Part shown: piece by piece, positions 1 through 7,309 of the stretch
How positions within the stretch are numbered: position 1 is the stretch's first letter
How the letters are laid out: each line of letters opens with the position of its first letter
Program-made: the position numbers and the translations under genes
The notes under the pieces: model-generated
The model's input: the letters and a program-made list of their open reading frames with translations, nothing else
The model's database searches: none
Told to the model about the DNA's origin: nothing
NCBI GenBank assembly: GCA_002371335.1
Contig: DFHP01000130.1
Span: 1-9,922, forward strand
Reading direction: 5' to 3'
Length of the DNA stretch: 9,922 nucleotides
DNA from: Eubacterium sp. UBA3720
Lineage (GTDB): Bacteria > Bacillota > Clostridia > Lachnospirales > Lachnospiraceae

Positions 1-47
1 GAGGCGGGAAATTTGTGTGAATGATTCAAACAATCTGCACAAGCATT

Positions 48-162
48 AGAACTTCTGTATGAACGGAATCTGCTGTATGAGCAGAAATCATACTGCCTCG
101 GCGAAGCGAGTTTATGATTTCGCGAATGTTAGCAGCAGATGAAGTCAATACATAGAAGTTCT
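48..162 (-). repeat. Long nested inverted repeat (interrupted hairpin)
   Basis: Seen directly: four arms nest around a centre near base 103. AGAACTTCT at 48-56 pairs with AGAAGTTCT at 154-162 (9 bp). ATCTGCTG at 68-75 pairs with CAGCAGAT at 133-140 (8 bp). AAATCATA at 85-92 pairs with TATGATTT at 113-120 (8 bp). CTCG at 97-100 pairs with CGAG at 107-110. GTAT at 57-60 can also pair with ATAC at 148-151. The arms stay in register, so the segment can fold as one rod-like stem with internal loops. It lies directly 3' of the HEARO-like segment when read on the minus strand. It may be the 3' part of that RNA or a transposon-end hairpin. The strand of function is inferred from the neighbour. Confidence 0.6.
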
Positions 163-395
163 TTGCGCGGAAGCCGTTTGAATTGTCACACAGTTTCCCG
201 ACTGCATGGGGTTTCGCAATTGCCAGTATTATGCAAGTCTCGCCCGCGGGACTTGGCGCGGGATTCGGGTCAGCTTCAGCTGACATCCTCCAAACCGGAT
301 CCCTGTGCATCCCCGGGGAGCGTTTATCTCAGCGGGAGATTGGACTCCCGCTGATACGGTCTTTTCATAACCACCGCTTAAGAAGCGGGGTCTTC
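163..395 (-). ncRNA. HEARO / IscB omega-RNA-like structured element without an iscB gene
   Basis: No gene explains this stretch, but it is rich in stems. Read on the minus strand it starts just after GTGA (396-399). A hairpin CCGCTT/AAGCGG (374-388) comes first, then the string GAAAAGACCG. A perfect 9-bp hairpin CAGCGGGAG/CTCCCGCTG with a 6-base loop follows (330-353). Then come a TCCCCGG...TGCA segment (about 305-320), a GTCAGC/GCTGAC hairpin (269-284), a palindrome GCAATTGC (216-223) and a CAGT/ACTG hairpin (191-204). The order GAAA-GACCG, hairpin, TCCCCGG, TGCA resembles HEARO, the guide-carrying RNA placed upstream of IscB nucleases, and HEARO elements are reported next to ATGA or GTGA. 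The match is from memory, not a covariance search. No IscB follows before the window ends, so it could be a standalone copy, a relic, or have its protein elsewhere. Boundaries are approximate. Confidence 0.5.
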
Positions 396-404
396 TCACT
401 CTGA

Positions 405-437
405 GATAAATAAGGGCGGATACAAAACGTATCCGCC
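405..437 (-). terminator. Intrinsic terminator of the hflX operon
   Basis: On the minus strand a perfect 9-bp stem GGCGGATAC/GTATCCGCC (415-423 with 429-437) encloses a 5-base loop and is followed by the T-rich tail CTTATTTATC. It lies 27 bases past the hflX stop codon. The tail is interrupted, so read-through into the structured element beyond is possible. Confidence 0.8.
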
Positions 438-464
438 GCAATCATCGCACAAAGAACCTGCTTT

Positions 465-1706
465 TTATTTTTCCAGTCTTCCATAGACTTCCGGCGGAAC
501 ATATGCCTTGACCTTTATTCCCTCAGGCAGATATTCTTCCTTAATGATCTGCCCTTCCTGGCGGATCAGGCTGATCTTTGCAGCCTCCTGATATGAAAAC
601 AGCCGCTCTATCAGAATCTGCTGCGACAGCAGGATGTTTTCCAGTGTCACCATCAGCTGCTCAAGACCCTGGCCGTGTTTCGCGGATACCGGAATGATAA
701 AGGAAGCCATGGGATCGTAAAGCTTCTGTTTTTCCCGGACTTTATCCTGTTTATTCAGAAGCGTAACCACTGTTTTTCTGTCCGCTCCAAGTTCATGGAG
801 GGTATCATATACCACTTTCATCTGCTCCTCCGAGTCGTGATTGGAGGCGTCTACCACATGAATGATAATATCGGCAAACACCGCCTCCTCCAGCGTGCTT
901 TTAAAGGCCTCAATCAGATGATGCGGAAGTTTGTTTATAAAACCGACCGTATCCGTCAGCAGGATCTGACATCCCCCGGGAAGCTCCAGCAGACGAGTCG
1001 TCGGATCAAGCGTGGCAAAAAGCGCATCTTCAGCCAGAACATCCGCATCCGTCAGCGTATTCAGAAGCGTAGATTTGCCCGCATTTGTATACCCTACGAT
1101 TGCCGCAGTCTTAATATTGCTCTTTCTTCTTCCGTCCCAGATCAGATCACGATGCTTTCTGACCTCTTTCAGTTCTCTGTTCAGCGTGCCTATCCTCTCT
1201 CTGATAAGCCGGCGGTCCATCTCCAGCTTTTTTTCGCCCGGACCTCTGGTACCTATCCCGCCTCCGAGTCTTGACAGAGATCTTCCAAGGCCTGTAAGTC
1301 TGGCCTGACGGTATTTCAGCTGCGCCATCTCGACCTGGATCTTTCCTTCGTTCGTCTTTGCTCTTCCCGCAAAAATATCAAGGATCAGAAGAGTTCTGTC
1401 CATGACCTTGCATTCAAGCATCTGTTCCAGATTATTCATCTGGGCAGGCGACAGCTCATCATCGCAGATAATGCCGTTGGCGTCAGTCATAAAGATTAAT
1501 TCTTTGATTTCTTCTATTTTTCCTTTGCCCAGATACATTCCCGGATCGGGATGATCTCTGTTCTGCCAGACCGAAGTCACCACCTCTGCGCCTGCTGTTT
1601 TTGCCAGCTCTGACAATTCCTTCAGAGACCGCACTGTTTCTTCTTCACTTTCCGTACATACTGCCGCCAGAATGACTCTGTCCTGCACGTGATCCATCTC
1701 AATCAT
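465..1706 (-). CDS. hflX: GTPase HflX (ribosome-splitting / rescue factor)
   Basis: HflX is an OBG-like GTPase that binds the large ribosomal subunit and separates stalled or idle 70S ribosomes, notably under heat or antibiotic stress (family knowledge). The 413-residue length is normal. The N-terminal HflX domain contains the conserved stretch around GRSLSRLGGGIGTRGPGEKK (141-160). The G domain shows G1 GYTNAGKS (205-212), the threonine-rich switch near ATLDPTTR (231-238), G3 DTVG (252-255), G4 NKQD (318-321) and G5 SAK (341-343). The start is the first of two nearby ATGs, because GGGGTG at 1714-1719 lies 7 bases upstream of it. It is the last gene of the run, 85 bases after the TPR lipoprotein gene, and is followed by an intrinsic terminator. 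Identity is certain; its role in this organism is by homology. Confidence 0.97.
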   Translation of the reverse strand: MIEMDHVQDRVILAAVCTESEEETVRSLKELSELAKTAGAEVVTSVWQNRDHPDPGMYLGKGKIEEIKELIFMTDANGIICDDELSPAQMNNLEQMLECKVMDRTLLILDIFAGRAKTNEGKIQVEMAQLKYRQARLTGLGRSLSRLGGGIGTRGPGEKKLEMDRRLIRERIGTLNRELKEVRKHRDLIWDGRRKSNIKTAAIVGYTNAGKSTLLNTLTDADVLAEDALFATLDPTTRLLELPGGCQILLTDTVGFINKLPHHLIEAFKSTLEEAVFADIIIHVVDASNHDSEEQMKVVYDTLHELGADRKTVVTLLNKQDKVREKQKLYDPMASFIIPVSAKHGQGLEQLMVTLENILLSQQILIERLFSYQEAAKISLIRQEGQIIKEEYLPEGIKVKAYVPPEVYGRLEK

Positions 1707-1791
1707 TTTTTTTCACCCCGTTTCAAGGAAGCCGTTTGATTGTTCATTCAATTCGTCGACCGTTTGGCTTTCTCAGAAATCTGCGCCAGGC

Positions 1792-2856
1792 TTATCTGGT
1801 CGAGAGGAATTTGTTCTCGCGTATGGCATTTTCATCATTGGGATAAAGCGCCAGATATTCTGCCATCTTTGCTTTCGCCGTCTCGAAATCCAGCAGCTTT
1901 TCATATGCTACGATTTCATTATACAAAAGATTCTTCACGGCATCCGGATCAGAGGTGTCCTGCAGACCGATCTGTATCTTTTCCAGACCGGACTGATACT
2001 GTCCGTCCGCAATGTCGCACAGCGCAAGTCCGTTATAAGCCGCCGCCTGGAATTCTCCTTTGTTTATCATGTCCTGATAAGCTTCTCTTGCAGTCTCTGT
2101 CTGCCCCATCTCTATACAGACCTTTCCAAGCATCTCCACAGCCGCACTGCTTCCCATTTCTATGGCGTGGGAAAGGTCGTCCTTTGCGTTTTCCAGGTTT
2201 CCGATACTGTAGTAAACTACGCCTTCATTATAATAATCTTCCGCGGTTTCGGGCTTTTGTTCGAGCGCTTTTTTCAGATACTCCGCTCCGTCCGCCTTCC
2301 GGCTCGCGGATGCCATTGCCTCATAGATATGAATACAATTTTCATATGTGGGGGCTTCTTTGACGACTTTGTCAAAATCTTTTACCGCGCTGTCCACATC
2401 TCCCTTCGTTACGTAGGCGATCCCCCGGAGAAGATATGCTTTATCGGAATTATCCCCGTCCGTTATGGTGGTGTAGATCCTGATCGCTTCATCTATGTTG
2501 TTGTTTTTGAAATAGGCCTCTGCCTGATACATCAGCACATCATCTCTGAAATCCTGATCTCTTCCGCCGCTGTTTTCCCAGGCCTCCAGGCATCTGGAAA
2601 ACATGGTGACGGCGCTTGAATATGTGCCTTCCTGCAGGTAAACGATCCCCTCGCCGCGATAGGCTTCTACCACGTGATCTTTCTGATCTACCGCTGTTTT
2701 GAACTGTGCAAGGGCTTCGTTCAGGTTTCCCTGCTCCAGCAGCGCCATACCCGAAGCATAGGCTCCGTTTTCGTCAATAGCTTCTTTGCCTCCGCAGCCG
2801 CCGAGCAGGAGCATGGCCGCGGCAAGACCGGCAATAAGCTTTTTCCGGAACTTCAT
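1792..2856 (-). CDS. Tetratricopeptide-repeat lipoprotein, unknown function
   Basis: The protein of 354 residues opens with a lipoprotein signal: basic MKFRKK, a hydrophobic run (7-18) and an LGGC lipobox with the lipidated cysteine at 21. It should therefore be anchored on the outer face of the cytoplasmic membrane. The remainder is about eight or nine degenerate TPR units from residue 33 to about 340, recognisable by A-x-G/N and Y spacing, for example GMALLEQGNLNEALAQF (36-52), GIAYVTKGDVDSAVKDF (145-161) and GVVYYSIGNLENAKDDL (212-228). TPRs bind other proteins; no catalytic domain is visible. An in-frame ATG three codons upstream is rejected because GGGAG abuts it, whereas the same GGGAG lies 9 bases before the chosen ATG. 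It sits 53 bases after glmM in the presumed operon, so a role in envelope assembly is possible but unproven. Confidence 0.9.
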   Translation of the reverse strand: MKFRKKLIAGLAAAMLLLGGCGGKEAIDENGAYASGMALLEQGNLNEALAQFKTAVDQKDHVVEAYRGEGIVYLQEGTYSSAVTMFSRCLEAWENSGGRDQDFRDDVLMYQAEAYFKNNNIDEAIRIYTTITDGDNSDKAYLLRGIAYVTKGDVDSAVKDFDKVVKEAPTYENCIHIYEAMASASRKADGAEYLKKALEQKPETAEDYYNEGVVYYSIGNLENAKDDLSHAIEMGSSAAVEMLGKVCIEMGQTETAREAYQDMINKGEFQAAAYNGLALCDIADGQYQSGLEKIQIGLQDTSDPDAVKNLLYNEIVAYEKLLDFETAKAKMAEYLALYPNDENAIRENKFLSTR

Positions 2857-2865
2857 TTCTATCAT

Positions 2866-2870
2866 CTCCC
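2866..2870 (-). promoter_or_regulatory. Ribosome binding site deciding the TPR lipoprotein start
   Basis: GGGAG on the minus strand lies 9 bases before ATG at 2856 but directly touches the upstream in-frame ATG at 2865. The spacing selects the internal ATG, which also gives a cleaner signal peptide beginning MKFRKK. Confidence 0.75.
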
Positions 2871-2909
2871 GTATTCATGTAATACAGACTTTTTTGCTGT
2901 AAAATGTAT

Positions 2910-4253
2910 TTATTCGGCCAGATTTTCCGCAAGGATCACATCAATGACCTGATTCACATACTTCTCGCATATCTCATCCGTGCGTCCCTCTACCATGACC
3001 CTTATAAGGGGTTCTGTACCGCTTTCACGCACCAGGATACGTCCTTCCGTGCCCAGCGCCTCCTCCACGGCTTTGACAGCTTCGCGCATTTTCGGATTTG
3101 TTTTTGCCTCTTCCTTGTCCTTTACGCGGACATTTTTCAGAAGCTGCGGGAAAATAGTCACTTCACCAGCCAGTTCTGACAGTGAAGCATTTTTTTCTGT
3201 CATGACTTCCATCATCATAAGCGAAGTAAGGATACCGTCTCCCGTAGTGGAATAATCGCCAAAAATAATATGTCCTGATTGTTCCCCTCCGATAGAATAT
3301 CCGTTCGTGAACATATTCTCGGCTACATATTTATCTCCGACAGCCGTCTGCTCGGAACGCATTCCTTCTCTTTCAATGGCCTTATACAATCCGATATTTG
3401 ACATGACAGTCGTTACGATCGTATTATCCTTCAGTTTGCCGTTCTCGCTCATATATTTTCCGCAGATATACATGATCAGATCGCCGTCCACCAGCTGACC
3501 CTTCTCATCTACGGCCAGACATCTGTCGCCGTCTCCGTCATAGGCAAATCCGGCGTCCAGCCCCTTCTCTTTGACCAGCTGACAAAGTGATTCAATGTGA
3601 GTAGACCCGCAGCCGTTGTTAATATTCACTCCGTCAGGTTCGTGGTGTATTACCGTAAGCTCCGCTCCCATATTGCGGAAAACCATTTCCGCAAGCTCGG
3701 ACGTGCTTCCGTTTGCGCAGTCAAGACCTATCTTTTTGCCCGCGAAGGCACATCCGGGTATCCCTGCCAGAAAAGAAACGTACTGATCCCTTCCGTCAGA
3801 ATAGTCAATGACGCTTCCGATCTGATCCCGCATTGCCGGCGGAATATCCGGTTTCCCCTCATCGATATATGTCTCGATCATATCCTCGATTTCTGCGCTG
3901 ATCTTCCTTCCCTCTCTGCTGAGCAGTTTTATTCCATTGTCATAGTATGGATTGTGAGAAGCGGAAATCATGACTCCGCAGTCAAACCCGTTCTTCCGCG
4001 CCATGTAAGCCACGCTGGGCGTTGTCGTAAGGTGCATCAGATACGCATCCGCACCGGAGGAAGTAATTCCCGCGGAAACCGCATATTCCAGCATATCTCC
4101 CGATTTTCTGGAGTCCTTTCCGATGACGATCTTCGCCCTGTGCTCCTTCCCGAAATACCAGCCGATAAAACGTCCGATCAGAAATGCATGCTTTGCAGTA
4201 AGTTGTTTATTGGCCTCTCCGCGGAAACCATCTGTTCCAAAATATTTTCCCAT
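2910..4253 (-). CDS. glmM: Phosphoglucosamine mutase GlmM
   Basis: GlmM converts glucosamine-6-phosphate to glucosamine-1-phosphate in the cytoplasm, an early step of UDP-GlcNAc and thus peptidoglycan synthesis. The 447 residues match the family length, and all four alpha-phosphohexomutase signatures are present. The catalytic phosphoserine loop ISASHNPYYDNGIK has the active Ser at about 99. The magnesium-binding loop is DGDGDR at 239-244. The sugar-binding loop GGEQSGHI is at 322-329, and the phosphate-binding loop RESGTEPLIRVMVEG is at 409-423. The N-terminal GTDGFRG motif (6-12) is also intact. The start is supported by GGAAGGA at 4262-4268, 8 bases upstream. The gene begins 39 bases after prfA. 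No glmS lies in the window. The enzyme typically needs activating phosphorylation of the serine, which cannot be seen from sequence. Confidence 0.98.
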   Translation of the reverse strand: MGKYFGTDGFRGEANKQLTAKHAFLIGRFIGWYFGKEHRAKIVIGKDSRKSGDMLEYAVSAGITSSGADAYLMHLTTTPSVAYMARKNGFDCGVMISASHNPYYDNGIKLLSREGRKISAEIEDMIETYIDEGKPDIPPAMRDQIGSVIDYSDGRDQYVSFLAGIPGCAFAGKKIGLDCANGSTSELAEMVFRNMGAELTVIHHEPDGVNINNGCGSTHIESLCQLVKEKGLDAGFAYDGDGDRCLAVDEKGQLVDGDLIMYICGKYMSENGKLKDNTIVTTVMSNIGLYKAIEREGMRSEQTAVGDKYVAENMFTNGYSIGGEQSGHIIFGDYSTTGDGILTSLMMMEVMTEKNASLSELAGEVTIFPQLLKNVRVKDKEEAKTNPKMREAVKAVEEALGTEGRILVRESGTEPLIRVMVEGRTDEICEKYVNQVIDVILAENLAE

Positions 4254-4292
4254 TATTTTTATCCTTCCACAAACAAATTTATATAGATCCCG

Positions 4293-5357
4293 TCACAGAT
4301 TCAAAAGCTTCTCCGCCTGATCTGCCGCGATCATACTGTCAATGATCTCATCGAGATCGCCGTTCAGGATATCATCGATCCTGTGCAGCGTAAGCTTGAT
4401 GCGATGGTCCGTGACGCGGCCCTGCGGAAAATTATAAGTTCTGATCTTTTCAGATCTGTCCCCTGTACCGATCTGACTGCGTCTGTCAGCCGCCTCTGCC
4501 TCATGCTTCCTGTCCAGTTCCATCTGGTACAGACGCGCTCTTAGCACCTTTAGTGCCTTATCCTTGTTTTTCAGCTGAGATTTTTCATCCTGACAGGAAA
4601 CAACTATTCCCGTAGGAATATGTGTCAGACGCACTGCGGAATCAGTGGTATTTACACATTGTCCGCCGTTTCCGGACGCGCGGAACACATCAAATCTGCA
4701 ATCCTTCAGATCCAGATGAAAATCCAGTTCTTCCGCCTCCGGCATGATAGCCACCGTTACGGTCGAAGTATGGATCCTTCCTCCGCTCTCCGTCTCGGGA
4801 ACACGCTGAACACGATGTACGCCGCTCTCATATTTCAGCCGGGAGTACGCGCCGCTTCCGTTCAGCTGAAAAGTCACCTCTTTAAACCCGCCTATCCCGC
4901 TTTCATTTAAAGATATAAGTTCCGTTTTCCATCTGTGGTTTTCCGCATAGCGGCAATACATGCGATATATCTCACTGGCAAAAAGCGCGGCTTCTTCTCC
5001 GCCGGCTCCCGCCCGGATCTCCACGATAACATTCTTATCATCATTAGGATCTTTCGGCAGCAGGAGCAGTTTAAGCTGTTTTTCCAGCTCTTCCTGCTGA
5101 TCCTTCGCCCCCGAAAGCTCTTCCTTCAGCATTTCACGCATGTCCGGATCCTTTTCTTCGCGAAGCATTTCCACACTGTCGTCTATCGTTTCCTGATTCT
5201 TTTTATATTGCTGATATACATCTGCGATCGGCTGCAGCTCAGCCTGTTCTTTCATCAGTTTCCGGAACAGCTGCGGATCAGCTGCCGCGGATGGCTCGCT
5301 GAGCTCCCTGAGGATCTCTTCCAGACGAGTCAGTATGTCTTCCAGCTTATCAAACAT
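4293..5357 (-). CDS. prfA: Peptide chain release factor 1 (RF1)
   Basis: RF1 recognises UAA and UAG in the ribosomal A site and triggers peptide release. The 354 residues are the usual length. The decoding motif PxT appears as PET (187-189) within RVPETESGGRIHTS, which is typical of RF1 rather than RF2. The catalytic GGQ is at 231-233 within SGNGGQCVNTTDSAVR; the Gln is the substrate of PrmC. A cysteine follows GGQ where many species have histidine; I recall this in other Clostridia. The N-terminal domain (1-105) is a coiled, Glu/Lys-rich helical bundle. The start was moved two codons inward, because AAAGGAGG lies 7 bases before this ATG but only 1 base before the upstream one. The resulting MFDKLEDI start agrees with other Bacillota RF1 proteins. 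It lies 18 bases after prmC, its modifying enzyme. Confidence 0.98.
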   Translation of the reverse strand: MFDKLEDILTRLEEILRELSEPSAAADPQLFRKLMKEQAELQPIADVYQQYKKNQETIDDSVEMLREEKDPDMREMLKEELSGAKDQQEELEKQLKLLLLPKDPNDDKNVIVEIRAGAGGEEAALFASEIYRMYCRYAENHRWKTELISLNESGIGGFKEVTFQLNGSGAYSRLKYESGVHRVQRVPETESGGRIHTSTVTVAIMPEAEELDFHLDLKDCRFDVFRASGNGGQCVNTTDSAVRLTHIPTGIVVSCQDEKSQLKNKDKALKVLRARLYQMELDRKHEAEAADRRSQIGTGDRSEKIRTYNFPQGRVTDHRIKLTLHRIDDILNGDLDEIIDSMIAADQAEKLLNL

Positions 5358-5364
5358 CTGCATT

Positions 5365-5372
5365 CCTCCTTT
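5365..5372 (-). promoter_or_regulatory. Ribosome binding site deciding the prfA start
   Basis: AAAGGAGG on the minus strand is a near-perfect Shine-Dalgarno sequence located 7 bases before ATG at 5357. The alternative ATG at 5363 would leave only one base of spacing, so the internal ATG is chosen. Confidence 0.85.
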
Positions 5373-5375
5373 TTC

Positions 5376-6251
5376 TCACACGGCCTGTCCGTGTACGACC
5401 CTGTCCAGTCCTGCAAGATCCTTAATTATACTTACATCCTGAAAGCCTGCTTCCAGAAGCATGTCCTTGACCTGACGCCCCTGATCATAGCCCGTCTCAA
5501 AGAAGATCCTTCCATTCTTATTCAGATAACTTCCCGCCTGTTCTATGATCCTTCTATAAAAATACAGTCCATCTCCGCCGCCGTCAAGGGCAATGACGGG
5601 TTCATGCTCTCTGACTTCCTTATCAAGCGTACCTATCACCGAAGTTCTTATATATGGAGGGTTTGACAGGATCACATCAAATTTTCCCGATATGTTTTCG
5701 AAAAGATCTCCGCGGATAAACACAGGCTCAAGTCCCAGAGCTTCCGCGTTTTCTCCCGCTGTCTTCAGCGCTTCGGGAGAAATATCGCATCCCGTTCCCC
5801 GGCAGCCCGATTCCTTCATGACCGTTAACAAAATGCATCCGCTTCCCGTGCACATATCAAGCACCTTCATGTCCTGCTTCAGATACCTCAGAGCCTCTTC
5901 TACCAGAACCTCCGTATCCATCCTCGGCACCAGTACGTGTTCGTTCACCTTAAAGAAACGCCCGTAAAACCAGGCGCCTCCCATCAGATGCTGAAGCGGC
6001 ACATGGTCAGCTCTTTTCCGCAGGAGTTTTTCATACCTTTCCGCTTCACCGGCGGGCATGATGCCGCCGCGTTCCATGAACCATCTGTTCCGATCCATCC
6101 CCGAAACAAATTCCATCAGCAGACCCGCATCGGTCCCGGCGTCGCGGATCATCTTTTCTTCCAGAAACTCTTCTCCGTATTTTCGCCATTCAAGATACGT
6201 TTCCGGTTTTTTCAGGATCTTATTTTCCGAAAAAAAACGTTTTGATCTCAT
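5376..6251 (-). CDS. prmC: Release factor glutamine methyltransferase PrmC
   Basis: PrmC N5-methylates the glutamine of the GGQ motif of RF1 and RF2 using S-adenosylmethionine, which raises peptide-release efficiency. The 291 residues contain an N-terminal helical domain (about 15-90), a linker with VPRMDTEVLVE (108-118; the family often has VPRPDTE), and a Rossmann methyltransferase domain. The SAM-binding motif is VLDMCTGSGCI (130-140), and the catalytic NPPY that holds the target glutamine is at 197-200. The ATG directly abuts the TAG stop of the DUF1385 gene (TAGATG), suggesting translational coupling; the upstream Shine-Dalgarno is weak. The N-terminus MRSKRFFSENKILKKPE is longer and more basic than usual, but the helix beginning TYLEWRKYGEEFL belongs to the family, so the start must lie upstream of it. 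Downstream is prfA, its substrate gene. Confidence 0.96.
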   Translation of the reverse strand: MRSKRFFSENKILKKPETYLEWRKYGEEFLEEKMIRDAGTDAGLLMEFVSGMDRNRWFMERGGIMPAGEAERYEKLLRKRADHVPLQHLMGGAWFYGRFFKVNEHVLVPRMDTEVLVEEALRYLKQDMKVLDMCTGSGCILLTVMKESGCRGTGCDISPEALKTAGENAEALGLEPVFIRGDLFENISGKFDVILSNPPYIRTSVIGTLDKEVREHEPVIALDGGGDGLYFYRRIIEQAGSYLNKNGRIFFETGYDQGRQVKDMLLEAGFQDVSIIKDLAGLDRVVHGQAV

Positions 6252-7217
6252 CTATTCCGATTCCCGTCCGAAATTCTCTTTCAGATATGTCTTCCAGTCA
6301 AATACGGCTTCTACTGCCGCGATCGCCACCTCCGCCATACTTTCGTCCGGCTCACGGGTAGTCAGCCGCTGCATGGCAAGGCCCGGCTTACTCAGCAGAT
6401 TAACCAGCGCGCCGTCAGATCTTCCGGCCCACTGAAGTATCTCAAAGGAGATTCCCGCAATAACCGGGATCAGAACCAGCCTGTAAACCACTCTCAGCAC
6501 TCCGGAGTCAGTTTTTATAAACATCAGCAGAACTGCGCTGATGATCACTACGAACACCAGAAAGCTGGTGCCGCATCGTTTATGAAAACGTGAACTCTTC
6601 ATGACATTCTCCACATTCAGGTCCATGCCATGCTCCAGACAGTTAATGCACTTATGTTCCGCGCCATGATACATAAAGGTCCTCTGAATATCCTTCATTT
6701 TCGATACGAGGATCAGATATATAAGAAAAATACCCACCCGCGTAAACGCCTCAAACAATGCCTGGGCCCACTGGGGTTTTATAACCTTTCCCAGAAGTTC
6801 TCTCAAATAATAAGGCAGCAGCATGAAAAGCACCACCGCAGCAGCCATGGCTATGAAAAACACTGCGTACATGATCATGTTATCGATCTTCTCATCCCGC
6901 TGTATTTTTTTCTTTCGCTCGTCTTCTGTCATTCCCGCCAGTTTTTCTTTCTCTTTTTCATCCTCCTCTTCCTCTTCAAAAAAGGAAGCTGAATACATAA
7001 GTGTCGAGAGACCGATCACCATAGAATCTATAAAACTGACGACGCCTCGCACCAGCGGTATTTTTCTGATTGCCGGAAACGGAACGACGCTTCTGCACTG
7101 TTCAACTTTTACTTCGATTTCCCGGTCCGGTTTTCTGACCGCGCAGGAATATTTGTCGCCATGACGCATCATGATCCCCTCGATCAGCGCCTGGCCTCCT
7201 ATGCCGGACGGCTTCAT
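6252..7217 (-). CDS. DUF1385 (YqhQ-like) membrane protein
   Basis: This is a family of unknown biochemical function common in Bacillota, often found beside prmC and prfA. It has been described as a predicted metal-dependent enzyme (COG3872, from memory). The 321-residue protein starts with the family signature SGIGGQALIEGIMM (4-17). It has an acidic, charged stretch EEEEEDEKEKEK (81-92) and hydrophobic segments at about 115-137, 160-173, 217-234 and 243-260, consistent with four membrane spans. Between spans lie conserved His/Cys clusters, YHGAEHKCINC (183-193) and FHKRCGTSF (211-219), which could bind metal. An upstream in-frame ATG at 7241 is rejected: it has no ribosome binding site and lies at the end of the rpmE terminator, whereas AGGAGG stands 8 bases before ATG 7217. 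The stop codon touches the prmC start. Confidence 0.93.
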   Translation of the reverse strand: MKPSGIGGQALIEGIMMRHGDKYSCAVRKPDREIEVKVEQCRSVVPFPAIRKIPLVRGVVSFIDSMVIGLSTLMYSASFFEEEEEDEKEKEKLAGMTEDERKKKIQRDEKIDNMIMYAVFFIAMAAAVVLFMLLPYYLRELLGKVIKPQWAQALFEAFTRVGIFLIYLILVSKMKDIQRTFMYHGAEHKCINCLEHGMDLNVENVMKSSRFHKRCGTSFLVFVVIISAVLLMFIKTDSGVLRVVYRLVLIPVIAGISFEILQWAGRSDGALVNLLSKPGLAMQRLTTREPDESMAEVAIAAVEAVFDWKTYLKENFGRESE

Positions 7218-7225
7218 ATACGCAT

Positions 7226-7231
7226 CCTCCT
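7226..7231 (-). promoter_or_regulatory. Ribosome binding site deciding the DUF1385 gene start
   Basis: AGGAGG on the minus strand is 8 bases before ATG at 7217. The longer reading from ATG 7241 would contain this site within its coding sequence and has only terminator sequence ahead of it. Confidence 0.85.
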
Positions 7232-7242
7232 GATTTCCCATG

Positions 7243-7282
7243 AAAAAATAAAGGGTTGAAGTCTGTTACCAACCTCAACCCT
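7243..7282 (-). terminator. Intrinsic terminator after rpmE
   Basis: On the minus strand AGGGTTGA (7275-7282) pairs with TCAACCCT (7252-7259) across a 15-base loop, followed by TTATTTTTT. It lies 27 bases past the rpmE stop. Its T tract ends only 25 bases before the DUF1385 start codon. Confidence 0.85.
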
Positions 7283-7309
7283 CATCTACATGAGCTACTT
7301 AGACAAAAA

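Noticed and set aside
227..236. Possible CRISPR or tandem-repeat array in the structured 5' region
   Set aside because: No evenly spaced direct repeats are present; the order comes from inverted arms only.
26..310. 94-residue minus-strand reading frame over the structured element
   Set aside because: Its codons run through the HEARO-like stems, it has no ribosome binding site and resembles no family. The short FYVL stretch recalls the YVL start of IscB but the following GKPLMP-like motif is missing.
675..1274. 199-residue plus-strand reading frame
   Set aside because: Lies antisense within hflX, which is beyond doubt; the frame is a shadow.
168..1738. 13-base match GGAAGCCGTTTGA near 169 and near 1726, suspected as an attachment-site pair around hflX
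   Set aside because: A match of this length is expected about once by chance in a window of this size, and hflX with its operon context shows no sign of transfer.
4935..5666. 243-residue plus-strand reading frame across the prfA-prmC junction
   Set aside because: Antisense to two well-identified genes; its Phe/Leu/His-rich composition is the complement of Lys/Glu-rich coding sequence.
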